Source of the DNA: Mesorhizobium sp. B2-3-4
GTDB lineage: Bacteria > Pseudomonadota > Alphaproteobacteria > Rhizobiales > Rhizobiaceae
Assembly (NCBI RefSeq): GCF_006442315.1
Contig: NZ_VFVY01000030.1
Span: 1 to 64,000 of the forward strand
DNA length: 64,000 bases
Direction: 5' to 3'
Shown here: in pieces, positions 44,544-54,711 of the stretch
Layout of the letters: the number at the start of each line of letters is the position of its first letter
Numbering within the stretch: position 1 is the first letter of the stretch
Translations under genes and position numbers: made by a program
Notes under the pieces: generated by a model
What the model was told of the DNA's origin: nothing
The model's database searches: none
The model's input: the letters and a program-made list of their open reading frames with translations, nothing else

Positions 44544-46994
44544 ATGACAAAGAAACTCGTCATCATCGGCAACGGTATGGCCCCCGGGCGCATGCTGGAG
44601 CATCTGCTGGAGAAGGCGCCCGGCCGCTACGCCGTCACCATCTTCAACGCCGAACCCAGGGTGAACTACGACCGCATCATGCTGTCGCCGGTCCTGTCGG
44701 GCGAAAAGGACTACGAAGAGATCATCATCCACGGCGATGGCTGGTACATCAAGCACGGCATCACCCTCTACAAGGGCCACAGAATAGTCGCCATCGATCG
44801 CACGGCGAAGACCGTCACCTCCGACCATGGCGTGACCGAGCCTTACGACAAGCTCGTCATCGCCACCGGCTCGGTGCCGTTCATCATCCCGGTGCCCGGC
44901 CACAATCTGCCGGGCGTGCTGACCTATCGCGACCTCGACGACGTCAGGGCGATGATGCTCGCCGCCCAGTCGCGTGCCAAGGCGGTGGTCATCGGCGGCG
45001 GCCTGCTCGGGCTCGAAGCCGCCGCCGGCCTCAACGCGCAAGGCATGGACGTCACCGTTCTGCATGTCATGCCGACGCTGATGGAGCGCCAGCTCGATCC
45101 CGCCGCCGGCTATCTCCTGCAGCGGGCGGTGGAAGAGCGCGGCATCAAGGTCATCACCAAGGCCAACACCCAGGCGATATCAGGCAACGGCAAGGTCGAG
45201 CAGGTCGAACTCGCCGAAGGCACCATCATCCCGGCGACACTGGTGGTGATGGCCGTTGGCATCCGGCCCAACGCGGCACTCGCCAAGGACGCCGGCATTG
45301 CCGTCAACCGGGGCATCGTCGTCGATGCCGGCATGCGCAGCAACGACCCCGACATCTATGCGCTCGGCGAATGCGCTGAGGTCAACGGCATGGTCTACGG
45401 GCTGGTGGCGCCGCTCTATGAGATGGCGCGGGTCACCGCCAGCCAGCTGGCCGGCGACGAGACCGCCGCCTTCGTCCATTCCGACACGCCGACCAAGCTC
45501 AAGGTCACCGGCATCGAACTGTTCTCGCTGGGCGACTTCGCCGATGGCGACGACCGCCAGGAGATCGTGCTGCGTGATGCTTCGGCCGGCGTCTACAAGC
45601 GCCTGGTGCTGAAGGACGACCGCATCATCGGTACCGTGCTCTATGGCGAAACGGCCGATGGCGCCTGGTTCAACGACCTGAAGAAGAAGCAGACCGACAT
45701 TTCGCAGATGCGCGATACGCTCATCTTTGGCCAGTCATACCAGGGGGGTGCCCCGCTGGACCCTATGGCGGCCGTTGCAGCCTTGCCGGATGATGCGGAA
45801 ATCTGCGGCTGCAACGGCGTCTGCAAGAGCAAGATCACGAGCACGATCACGGCCAAGGGCCTGTCCTCGCTCGATGACGTGCGCGCCCACACCAAGGCCT
45901 CGGCCTCCTGCGGCTCCTGCACCGGGCTGGTCGAGAAGCTGATGGTGCTGACGCTGGGCGACACCTACAACCCGGCCGCCGTGCAGCCCATGTGCTCCTG
46001 CACCGCGCTCGGCCATGACGAGGTGCGCCGGCTGATCAAGGCCAAGGGGCTGAAGACCATTCCCGCCGTCATGCAGGAACTTGAATGGAAGACCTCCTGC
46101 GGCTGCGCCAAATGCCGGCCGGCGCTCAACTACTACCTCGTCTGCGATTGGCCGAACGAATACGCCGACGACTATCAGTCGCGCTTCATCAACGAGCGCG
46201 TCCACGCCAACATCCAGAAGGACGGCACCTATTCGGTGGTGCCGCGCATGTGGGGCGGCGTGACCAATGCCGCCGAACTGCGCGCCATCGCCGACGTCGT
46301 CGACAAGTTCGAGATCCCGATGGTCAAGGTCACCGGCGGCCAGCGCATCGACATGCTCGGCATCCGCAAGGAGGATTTGCCGGCGGTGTGGGCCGATCTC
46401 GGCCAGGCCGGCTTCGTCTCCGGCCACGCCTATGCCAAGGGCCTGCGCACGGTGAAGACCTGCGTCGGTTCCGACTGGTGCCGCTTCGGCACGCAGGACT
46501 CGACGGGCTTTGGCGTGCGCATCGAGAAGTTCATGTGGGGCTCGTGGACGCCGGCCAAGGTCAAGATGGCGGTGTCGGGCTGTCCGCGCAACTGCGCCGA
46601 GGCGACCTGCAAGGACGTTGGCGTCATCTGCGTCGACTCTGGCTACGAGATCCACTTCGCCGGCGCGGCCGGCCTCGACATCAAGGGCACCGAAGTGCTC
46701 GGCCTGGTCAGGACCGAGGACGAAGCGCTGGAGCATATCGTGGCGCTGACGCAGATGTACCGCGAGCAGGCCCGCTATCTCGAGCGCATCTACAAATGGG
46801 CCAAGCGCGTCGGAATACCCGAAATCAAGCGCCAGATCATGGACGATGCCGAGAAGCGCAAGGCCTTTTACGAGCGCTTCGTCTTCAGTCAGAAATTAGC
46901 GCAGGTCGATCCGTGGTCGGAACGCGTCTCCGGCAAGGACAAGCACGAGTTCCGGCCGATGGCTTCGGTTGGTTTTGCGCAGGCGGCGGAGTGA
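44544..46994 (+). CDS. nirB: Assimilatory nitrite reductase, large subunit
   Basis: A cytoplasmic NADH-dependent nitrite reductase subunit of 816 residues reducing nitrite to ammonium. Domains in order: FAD/NADH binding (VIIGNGMAPGR; VVIGGGLLGLEAA), a BFD-like [2Fe-2S] segment (CGCNGVCKSK, SCGSCTG), a further Cys-rich segment (CGCAKCRP), and the siroheme/4Fe-4S half-domains with CVGSDWCRFGTQD and SGCPRNCAEATC. Length matches the family. The ATG at 44544 is preferred over the frame opening at 44532. NirD follows after five bases. Confidence 0.96.
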   Translation: MTKKLVIIGNGMAPGRMLEHLLEKAPGRYAVTIFNAEPRVNYDRIMLSPVLSGEKDYEEIIIHGDGWYIKHGITLYKGHRIVAIDRTAKTVTSDHGVTEPYDKLVIATGSVPFIIPVPGHNLPGVLTYRDLDDVRAMMLAAQSRAKAVVIGGGLLGLEAAAGLNAQGMDVTVLHVMPTLMERQLDPAAGYLLQRAVEERGIKVITKANTQAISGNGKVEQVELAEGTIIPATLVVMAVGIRPNAALAKDAGIAVNRGIVVDAGMRSNDPDIYALGECAEVNGMVYGLVAPLYEMARVTASQLAGDETAAFVHSDTPTKLKVTGIELFSLGDFADGDDRQEIVLRDASAGVYKRLVLKDDRIIGTVLYGETADGAWFNDLKKKQTDISQMRDTLIFGQSYQGGAPLDPMAAVAALPDDAEICGCNGVCKSKITSTITAKGLSSLDDVRAHTKASASCGSCTGLVEKLMVLTLGDTYNPAAVQPMCSCTALGHDEVRRLIKAKGLKTIPAVMQELEWKTSCGCAKCRPALNYYLVCDWPNEYADDYQSRFINERVHANIQKDGTYSVVPRMWGGVTNAAELRAIADVVDKFEIPMVKVTGGQRIDMLGIRKEDLPAVWADLGQAGFVSGHAYAKGLRTVKTCVGSDWCRFGTQDSTGFGVRIEKFMWGSWTPAKVKMAVSGCPRNCAEATCKDVGVICVDSGYEIHFAGAAGLDIKGTEVLGLVRTEDEALEHIVALTQMYREQARYLERIYKWAKRVGIPEIKRQIMDDAEKRKAFYERFVFSQKLAQVDPWSERVSGKDKHEFRPMASVGFAQAAE

Positions 46995-46999
46995 TCATC

Positions 47000-47329
47000 A
47001 TGGACTGGATATCGATCGGCACCCTCTCCGACATCCCCCGCCGTGGCGCGCGCTGCGTCGCCACGCCACAAGGCAAGATCGCGGTCTTCCGCACCGCGGA
47101 CGATCAGGTCTTCGCCATCGACGACCATTGTCCGCACAAGGGCGGACCGCTGAGCCAGGGCATCGTCCACGGCGCGGCGGTGACCTGCCCGTTGCACAAT
47201 TGGGTGATCTCGCTGGAGACCGGCAAGGCACTCGATGCCGACGAGGGCGCGGTGCGCACCATCCCGGTCAAACTCGAGGGCGAGCGTCTGTTCATCGCCC
47301 TGGAAGCGCTGGCCGGCCGTGCTGCCTGA
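47000..47329 (+). CDS. nirD: Nitrite reductase small subunit (Rieske-like)
   Basis: A 109-residue Rieske-fold subunit with CPHKGGPLSQG and CPLHNWVISL. These are C-x-H and C-x2-H segments, so the [2Fe-2S] ligands are kept, unlike in some enteric NirD proteins that have lost them. It partners with NirB. The ATG at 47000 follows nirB by five bases; a GTG nine bases earlier overlaps the nirB stop. The nitrate reductase gene begins 4 bases after its stop. Confidence 0.94.
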   Translation: MDWISIGTLSDIPRRGARCVATPQGKIAVFRTADDQVFAIDDHCPHKGGPLSQGIVHGAAVTCPLHNWVISLETGKALDADEGAVRTIPVKLEGERLFIALEALAGRAA

Positions 47330-47333
47330 AATC

Positions 47334-50051
47334 ATGGAGATCGACGAAGCGCGCGAGGTGAGGACCACCTGCCCCTATTGCGGGGTGGGCTGCGGCGTGC
47401 TGGCGAAGGTCGCCGCGGACGGGCAGGTGTCCGTCCGCGGCGATCCCGATCATCCCGCGAATTTCGGCCGGCTTTGCTCCAAAGGCTCGGCGCTGGCCGA
47501 GACCATCGATCTCGACGGCAGGCTGCTTTATCCGCAGGTCCATGGCCGCCGGACAGGCTGGGACGAAGCGCTCGACCTCGTCGCTTCGACCTTCTCGCGG
47601 ACCATCGCCGAGCACGGTCCCGACGCGGTCGCCTTCTATGTCTCGGGGCAGTTGCTGACCGAGGACTACTACGTCGCCAACAAGCTGATGAAGGGTTTCG
47701 TCGGCTCGGCCAACATCGACACCAATTCGCGGCTCTGCATGGCCTCCTCCGTCGCCGGCCACCGCCGCGCCTTCGGCTCCGACACGGTGCCCGGCACCTA
47801 CGAGGATCTGGAACTCGCCGACCTCATCGTGCTGGTCGGCTCCAATCTCGCCTGGTGCCATCCAGTGCTCTACCAGCGCATCGCCGCGGCCCGGGAAAAG
47901 CGGCCCGGGATGAAGGTCGTGCTCATCGACCCGCGCTGCACCATGACCGCTGATATCGCCGACATGCATCTGGCGATCGCCCCGGATGGCGATGTCGCCC
48001 TGTTCACCGGCCTGCTCGACTGGCTCGGTCAGCACAATGCGCTTGACCGCACCTATATCACCGCGCACACGACCGGCTTCGGGCAGGCGCTTTTCGCCGC
48101 TTCGAAGCTCGACCTTGCCGGGGTTGCCGCGGCCACCGGCCTCGACGAGGACGAGCTTGCCCGCTTCTACAGCCTGTTCGCCGAAACCGCGAAGACGGTG
48201 ACGGTCTACAGCCAGGGCGTCAACCAGTCGTCGTCCGGCACCGACAAGGTCAACGCCATCATCAATTGCCATCTCGCCACCGGCCGCATCGGCAGGCCAG
48301 GCGCCGGACCGTTTTCGGTCACCGGCCAGCCCAACGCCATGGGCGGCCGCGAGGTCGGCGGCCTGGCCAACATGCTCGCCGCCCATATGGAGATCGACAA
48401 CCCCGCGCATCGCGACCGGGTCGAGCGTTTCTGGAACGCCCCGGCGATTGCGCAGCGATCCGGGCTGAAGGCCGTCGACATGTTCGAGGCGGTGGCCGAC
48501 GGACGCATCAAGGCGCTGTGGATCATGGCCACCAACCCGGTCGATTCCATGCCCGACGCCGGCGCGGTCGAAGCGGCGATCAAGGCCTGTCCCTTCGTCG
48601 TGGTGTCGGACGTGCTGGAAAGCACCGATACGGTGCGCCACGCCCATGTCCGGCTGCCGGCAACGGCCTGGGGTGAGAAGGACGGCACCGTCACCAATTC
48701 CGAGCGCCGCATCTCGCGCCAGCGCGCCTTCCTGGCAGCCCCCGGCGAGGCGCGGCCCGACTGGTGGATTACAGCCGAGGTGGCGCGGCGCATGGGGTTT
48801 GCCGAGGCGTTCGCGCATGAGACGCCGGCGCAGATTTTCGCCGAGCACGCCGCGCTGTCGGGTTTCGAGAACGATGGCGTGCGGGATTTCGACATTGGCG
48901 CGTATGGCGAGATTGATGCTGAAGCCTATGAGAGGCTGACGCCATTCCAATGGCCAACGCCGAGCTCGAGCCCAGAGATGGAAACTCAAGCCGAACATCA
49001 ACCCGAGACGGTCAACTCGACCGAACGCCAGCCCATCCGCTTCTTCGCCGACGGCGCCTTCTACACCCCCGACCGCAAGGCCCGCTTCATCCCCGTCCAG
49101 GCTTCGGCTGAAACCCGCATCAGCCCCGACTTCCCGCTCGTCCTCAACACCGGCCGCATCCGCGACCACTGGCACACTATGACGCGCACCGGCAAAAGCC
49201 CGCGCCTGTCCCAGCACATCGCCGAACCCTTCGTCGAAATCCATCCCGTGGATGCACAACGCCACAGGATTGGCGATGCCGACATCGCACGGGTCTCATC
49301 TCCGCGCGGCGAGGTGCTGGTCCGCGTGCTGGTGACCACGCGCCAACGCCAAGGCAGCCTGTTCGCGCCAATGCACTGGACCGACCAGTTCGCCGCCAGG
49401 GGCCGGCTCGACACGCTGACGGCATCGCTCACCGATCCGGTGTCAGGCCAACCCGCGCTGAAGTATGTTGCCGTCCGCATCGAGAAATTTACCGCTAGGG
49501 TTTTCGGCTTCGCCGTGACACGCAAGAGACCGGCGACGATTGCCGCCGATTACTGGGCGGTGGCCCGATGCCGGGGTGGCTGGCGGGTCGAGTTCGCCCT
49601 TGCCCGCGACGATGTCGACTGGACGGCCTTCGCCACCTCGCTCTTCGGTGCCGTGGATGCCGAAGTCCTCGCCTACCATGACCGCGATGCCGGCCAGCAC
49701 CGCATCGCGGCCTTCGATGGCGCGCAACTGGTGGGCGCCTTGTATGTCGCGCCGGACCCGGTCGCCGTATCGAGAGGCTGGGCAGCGCAGCAGCTCGAAG
49801 AGATCCATGCCAGCCAGCGCCAGCGCTTCAGGATCGTCGCCGGCCGTGCCGGTACCGAACAGCCCGATGCGGGCGCGACGGTCTGCTCCTGTTTCAATGT
49901 CGGGGTCAACCAGATCACGGCGGCCGCAGCGGCCGGCTGCATCACCGTCGACGCCATCGGCGTCGCGCTGAAGGCAGGCACCAATTGCGGCTCCTGCCGC
50001 TCCGAGATTCGCGCGATCATCGCGGCCAGCCGGGTTCAGGCCGCCGAGTGA
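47334..50051 (+). CDS. nasA: Assimilatory nitrate reductase catalytic subunit
   Basis: A 905-residue cytoplasmic molybdopterin enzyme reducing nitrate to nitrite. The N-terminal [4Fe-4S] motif is TCPYCGVGCGVL (about residues 11-22). Molybdopterin-guanine-dinucleotide domains follow (NSRLCMASSVAGHRRAFG, GPFSVTGQPNAMGGREVGG), and a dinucleotide-binding domain lies near residue 600. At the C-terminus, after a non-conserved segment, is a BFD-like [2Fe-2S] domain (CSCFNVG, NCGSCRSE), as in NasC/NasA-type enzymes that take electrons from a flavoprotein or NADH partner. A GTG at 47319 overlapping nirD is an alternative start. Confidence 0.94.
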   Translation: MEIDEAREVRTTCPYCGVGCGVLAKVAADGQVSVRGDPDHPANFGRLCSKGSALAETIDLDGRLLYPQVHGRRTGWDEALDLVASTFSRTIAEHGPDAVAFYVSGQLLTEDYYVANKLMKGFVGSANIDTNSRLCMASSVAGHRRAFGSDTVPGTYEDLELADLIVLVGSNLAWCHPVLYQRIAAAREKRPGMKVVLIDPRCTMTADIADMHLAIAPDGDVALFTGLLDWLGQHNALDRTYITAHTTGFGQALFAASKLDLAGVAAATGLDEDELARFYSLFAETAKTVTVYSQGVNQSSSGTDKVNAIINCHLATGRIGRPGAGPFSVTGQPNAMGGREVGGLANMLAAHMEIDNPAHRDRVERFWNAPAIAQRSGLKAVDMFEAVADGRIKALWIMATNPVDSMPDAGAVEAAIKACPFVVVSDVLESTDTVRHAHVRLPATAWGEKDGTVTNSERRISRQRAFLAAPGEARPDWWITAEVARRMGFAEAFAHETPAQIFAEHAALSGFENDGVRDFDIGAYGEIDAEAYERLTPFQWPTPSSSPEMETQAEHQPETVNSTERQPIRFFADGAFYTPDRKARFIPVQASAETRISPDFPLVLNTGRIRDHWHTMTRTGKSPRLSQHIAEPFVEIHPVDAQRHRIGDADIARVSSPRGEVLVRVLVTTRQRQGSLFAPMHWTDQFAARGRLDTLTASLTDPVSGQPALKYVAVRIEKFTARVFGFAVTRKRPATIAADYWAVARCRGGWRVEFALARDDVDWTAFATSLFGAVDAEVLAYHDRDAGQHRIAAFDGAQLVGALYVAPDPVAVSRGWAAQQLEEIHASQRQRFRIVAGRAGTEQPDAGATVCSCFNVGVNQITAAAAAGCITVDAIGVALKAGTNCGSCRSEIRAIIAASRVQAAE

Positions 50052-50189
50052 AGGCGTCCGACCTTAACTGGCGAAGTGGCACGGCCTTGCGAAATCGGTG
50101 AGGTCTTTAGGGGTTCGAACCTGTCTAACAGTTAATTCGACTTCGCGGGGGTTCGGCCATATTGGTTGATGGGGGTGAAAGATGCCGCC

Positions 50190-51584
50190 ATGGACCAGCA
50201 ACTGGAAATGCCCCTGCAGACAACCGTCGCGCCACACCGTTCGCGCGGCTGGATTCCGTGGCTGATCTTCTTCGCCTTCGTCGTCGCAACCGGAGCCTAT
50301 CTCTATGAGCGTCCGCCGACCCTGCCCAGACAACAGGGCAACCGGCGAAACGCGCAGCCCATGTCGATCGGCGCCGCTACCATCGACAAAGGCACGATGG
50401 ACGTCGCCCTCGATGCGCTGGGCACCGTCACCTCGCTCTCCACCGTGACGGTCAAGACACAGGTCACCGGCCCCCTTCTCCAGGTGAATTTCAAGGAAGG
50501 CCAGGACGTCAGGAAGGGCGATCTGCTGGCTGAGATCGATCCTCGCCCCTATCAGGCGGCGCTCGCCCAGGCACAGGGTCAGCTCGCCCGCGACCAGGCA
50601 ATGCTGAACGACGCCCAGCTTGACCTCGCGCGTGACAAGACGCTGGTCGACCAGGGAACGGTAACGCACCAGGCCTACGATGCCCAGGTTGCGCTGGTCG
50701 GTCAGGACGCGGGCACGATCGAGTACGACAAGGCCTTGATCCAGTCCGCCACGGTCAATCTCGACGACTGCCGCATCCTGTCGCCGACGGATGGACGGGC
50801 GGGCCTGCGCCAGGTGGACGAGGGCAACTACATGACCCCGGGCGACGCCAACGGCATCGTCGTCATCACCCGCATCCAGCCGATCAGCGTGCTGTTCACC
50901 GTGCCCGAGGATCAATTGCCCGCGATCGCGCAACGCATGCAGCAGGGCGCCACCTTGCCCGTCACCGCCTTCGACCGCGCCGGAGCCAGGAAACTCGCCG
51001 ACGGCCAGCTCGAGACCTTCGACAGCCAGATCGACCCGAGCACCGGCACCATCAAGCTGAGGGCCGGTTTCGGCAACGACCAGCGCCTCCTCTATCCAAA
51101 CCAGTTCGTCAACGTCGAGCTTCTCGTCGACCAGCACAAGGACGTGGCGATCGCGCCGGTCGCGGCGATCCAGCGCGGCCTGCCCGGCACGTTCGTCTAT
51201 CTGGTCAATCCTGACAGCACCGTTTCCGTGCGCAAGGTTACGCTTGGTGTCACCAATGGCGAACGCGTCGAAATCCTGTCGGGGCTCAACCCCGGCGACA
51301 GCGTCGTCGTCGACGGTGCCGACAAGCTTCGCGACGGTGCCCACATCAACCTGCGCCAGGACGGTCAGGCCAACCCCGCACAGCCCTCGGCGACGGCCTC
51401 GACCACGGGGCAGGCAACACCGCCGGCCGAGACGGGAAACCCGGCAAGCCCACCGGCCCAGGCAAACGTGCCCGCGGATACGCAATCGGATGGACAGGCA
51501 CCGGACGGCGCCACCCGCAAGCATCAGGGCCACAAGCACCGGCATTCGCAAACGGGACAGCCGGAGTCCGGGCAGACGCAATGA
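50190..51584 (+). CDS. mdtA: RND efflux periplasmic adaptor (MdtA type)
   Basis: A 464-residue membrane-fusion protein. An N-terminal membrane anchor (GWIPWLIFFAFVVATGAYLY, residues about 20-39) leads into the barrel-sandwich/lipoyl segment TVTVKTQVTGPLLQV, a coiled-coil hairpin and a beta-barrel domain. The C-terminal 90 residues are low complexity (Gln, Pro, Ala, Thr), ending in a basic His-rich patch KHQGHKHRHSQ. The start is ambiguous between ATG 50169 and 50190. It overlaps the MdtB gene by four bases. Confidence 0.9.
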   Translation: MDQQLEMPLQTTVAPHRSRGWIPWLIFFAFVVATGAYLYERPPTLPRQQGNRRNAQPMSIGAATIDKGTMDVALDALGTVTSLSTVTVKTQVTGPLLQVNFKEGQDVRKGDLLAEIDPRPYQAALAQAQGQLARDQAMLNDAQLDLARDKTLVDQGTVTHQAYDAQVALVGQDAGTIEYDKALIQSATVNLDDCRILSPTDGRAGLRQVDEGNYMTPGDANGIVVITRIQPISVLFTVPEDQLPAIAQRMQQGATLPVTAFDRAGARKLADGQLETFDSQIDPSTGTIKLRAGFGNDQRLLYPNQFVNVELLVDQHKDVAIAPVAAIQRGLPGTFVYLVNPDSTVSVRKVTLGVTNGERVEILSGLNPGDSVVVDGADKLRDGAHINLRQDGQANPAQPSATASTTGQATPPAETGNPASPPAQANVPADTQSDGQAPDGATRKHQGHKHRHSQTGQPESGQTQ

Positions 51585-54500
51585 GCCCGTCACGCGCCTT
51601 CATCCTGCGGCCGGTGGCGACATCGCTGTTCATGGTGGCGATCATGCTGTCGGGCATGCTGGCCTACCGCTATCTGCCGGTCTCCGCCTTGCCCGAGGTC
51701 GACTATCCGACCATCCAGGTACAGACCTTCTATCCCGGCGCCAGCCCCGACGTTATGACGTCCTCGGTCACAGCGCCGCTGGAAGTCCAGCTCGGCCAGA
51801 TCGCCAACCTCAACCAGATGAACTCGGTGAGTTCGGCCGGGTCGTCCGTCATCACGCTGCAGTTCAGCCTGGCGATCTCGCTCGATGTCGCCGAGCAGGA
51901 GGTGCAGGCCGCCATCAACGCCGCCGGCAACCTCTTGCCCGCCGACCTGCCGGCGCCGCCGATCTACGCCAAGGTCAATCCGGCCGACGCACCGGTGCTC
52001 ACGCTTGGCCTGACCTCGGCCACCATGCCGCTGCGCGACGTGCAGCAACTCGCCGACACCAGGCTGGCGCAGAAGATATCGCAGCTGCCGGGCGTTGGCC
52101 TCGTCAGCCTCTCGGGCGGCCAGCGCCCCGCCGTGCGCGTCCAGGCCGACCCACGCAAGCTCGCGCCTACGGCCTCAATCTCGATGACCTGCGCACCACT
52201 TTGGGGAGCGCCAATGTCAACACGCCGAAGGGCAATTTCGACGGCCCCTCGCGCGCCTACACCATCAACGCCAACGACCAGTTGAAGAGCGCCGACGAAT
52301 ACCGTTCGCTGATCGTCGCCTACAGGAACGGCGCGCCTGTACGGCTGAGCGATGTAGCCGACGTGGTCGATGCCACGGAAAACAACCGGCTCGCCGCCTG
52401 GATGGACGCCACGCCGGCGATCATCCTCAACATCCAGCGCCAGCCCGGCGCCAACGTCATCGACGTGGTCGACCGTATCAAGGCGCTGCTGCCGCAGCTC
52501 CAGGCCTCACTGCCGAGCGCCGTCGACGTCAAGGTGCTGACCGACCGCACCACCACCATCCGCGCCTCGGTGCGCGATGTCGAGTACGAGCTTACGCTCG
52601 CCATCATCCTGGTCGTGCTGGTCATCTTCGTCTTCCTGCGCAGCGCGCGCGCCACGCTCATCCCGAGCCTCTCGGTACCGCTGTCGCTGGTCGGCACGCT
52701 GGGCGTGATGTATCTGTTCGGCTTCAGCCTCGACAATCTGTCACTGATGGCGCTGACCATCGCCACCGGCTTCGTCGTCGACGACGCCATCGTCGTCATC
52801 GAGAACGTCGCCCGCTATGTCGAGGAAGGCGCGACACCGATGCAGGCGGCGCTGAAGGGCTCGCAGCAGATCGGCTTCACCATCATCTCGCTGACCGTCT
52901 CGCTGATCGCGGTGCTGATCCCGCTTCTGTTCATGGGCGATGTCGTGGGCCGGCTGTTCCGCGAATTCTCCATCACGCTCGCCACCACCATCCTGATCTC
53001 CGCCGTGGTGTCGCTGACGCTGGTGCCGATGGCCTGCGCCAAGCTGCTCAAACCGCTCAAGGCGGTGCGCGAGAACGCCCTGCAGCGCGCCAGCCGCGAA
53101 TTCTTCGACTGGGTGATCCGCGGCTACGGCCGGGCGCTGAGCTGGGTGCTCGACCGCCAGACGCTGATGCTGGTGGTGGCGGCGGCGACCCTGGTGCTGA
53201 CGGCTGCCCTCTACGTCGTCATCCCCAAGGGCTTCTTCCCCGTGCAGGACACCGGCGTCATCCAGGCGATCACCGAAGCGCCGCAGTCGATCTCCTATGC
53301 CGCCATGGCGGATCGCCAGCAGCAGCTGGCCGCCATCATTCTCAGGGATCCCGACGTCGAGAGCCTGTCGTCCTTCATCGGCGTCGACGGCACCAACACT
53401 ACGATGAATGTCGGCCGCATCCTGATCAACCTCAAGCCGCATGAAGAGCGCACCGCAGACATCACCCAAGTCATCGCGCGCCTGAAACAGGAAGCCGCTT
53501 CAGTGGCCGGGGTCACGCTCTACCTGCAACCGGTTCAGGATCTGACCATCGACGGCCAGGTCAGCCGCACCCAGTATCAATTCGTGCTCCAGGACGCCAA
53601 CGCCGACGAACTGGGCGAATGGACGCCGAAGCTGCTCGCAAAGCTGAACACGCTGCCGCAACTCGCCGATGTCGCAAGCGACCTGTCGAACAGTGGCCTT
53701 GCCGTCTTTGTCGACATCGACCGCGACCAGGCCGCGCGCTTTGGCATCACGCCGGCAACCGTCGACAACGCGCTCTACGACGCCTTCGGCCAGCGCATGG
53801 TCTCGACCATCTACACCACGTCGAGCCAGTACCGCGTCATTCTCGAGGCAGCCCCTTCCGAGCAGGATACGCTCAAGGCGCTGTCCTCCGTCTATCTGCC
53901 GTCGTCGACGGGCGGCGCGCCGGTGCCGCTGTCGGTGGTGGCAACCACTCACATCGCCACCTCGCCGCTGCAGATCACCCATATGGGCCAATTCCCGGCC
54001 ACCACCGTCTCGTTCAACCTGGCGCCCGGCGCGTCTCTGGGAGAGGCGGTCAGCGCGATCGAAAAGGCGCAGGTCGACATCGGCATGCCGCTCGGCATCA
54101 TCACCAGCTTCCAGGGCGCGGCGCGCGCCTTCCAGGCCTCGCTCGACAACACGCTGTTCCTGATCCTGGCCGCGGTGGTGACGGTCTATATCGTGCTTGG
54201 CGTGCTCTATGAGAGCTTCATCCACCCCATCACCATCCTGTCGACGCTGCCTTCGGCAGGTATCGGCGCGCTGCTGGCGCTGATGATCGCCGGCCAGGAC
54301 CTGACCATCATCTCGATCATCGGCATCATCCTCTTGATCGGCGTGGTCAAGAAGAACGCCATCATGATGATCGACTTCGCGCTCGATGCGCAGCGCAACG
54401 AGAGCAAGGCGCCGCGAGAAGCGATCTACCAGGCCTGCCTGTTGCGCTTCCGTCCCATCCTGATGACGACGCTGGCGGCGATGCTCGGCGCGCTGCCTTT

Positions 54501-54711
54501 GATGCTTGGTACCGGCGTCGGCTCGGAACTGCGCCATCCCCTCGGCGTCTCCATCGTCGGCGGCCTGCTGCTCAGCCAGTTGCTGACGCTGTTCACCACG
54601 CCGGTGATCTATCTCTGGTTCGACCGCCTTGCCGCCCGCATGCAAGGCATCGAACCCAATCCGCCCCGTGCCGCTCTTTCCGGTACCGCGCGCGCGGACG
54701 CAGCGCCGTGA
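51581..54711 (+). pseudogene. mdtB: RND efflux transporter MdtB, interrupted by a one-base frameshift
   Basis: The reading frame starts with FILRPVATSLFMVAIMLSG and runs through NPADAPVLTLGL to VQADPRKLA. It then shifts one frame at about 52162-52166 and resumes as AYGLNLDDLRTTLGSANV. The second part holds the core motifs FSLDNLSLMALTIATGFVVDDAIVVIEN (split here as FSLDNLSLMA and FVVDDAIVVIEN) and a second 12-helix half. The span of 3131 bases is one short of 1043 codons, the normal size. In homologues a GCG-GCC pair at this point would restore the frame, so a single G is missing. Either a true inactivating mutation or an assembly error. Confidence 0.85.

Noticed and set aside
47292..49265. 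Minus-strand frame of 657 codons
   Set aside because: Antisense to the nitrate reductase gene, which has unmistakable motifs.
51244..52160. Upstream extension of the long RND frame as the true start of the pump gene
   Set aside because: This part is a shifted reading of the adaptor tail and of the MdtB N-terminus; the proper N-terminus with its first helix is in the frame starting at 51581.
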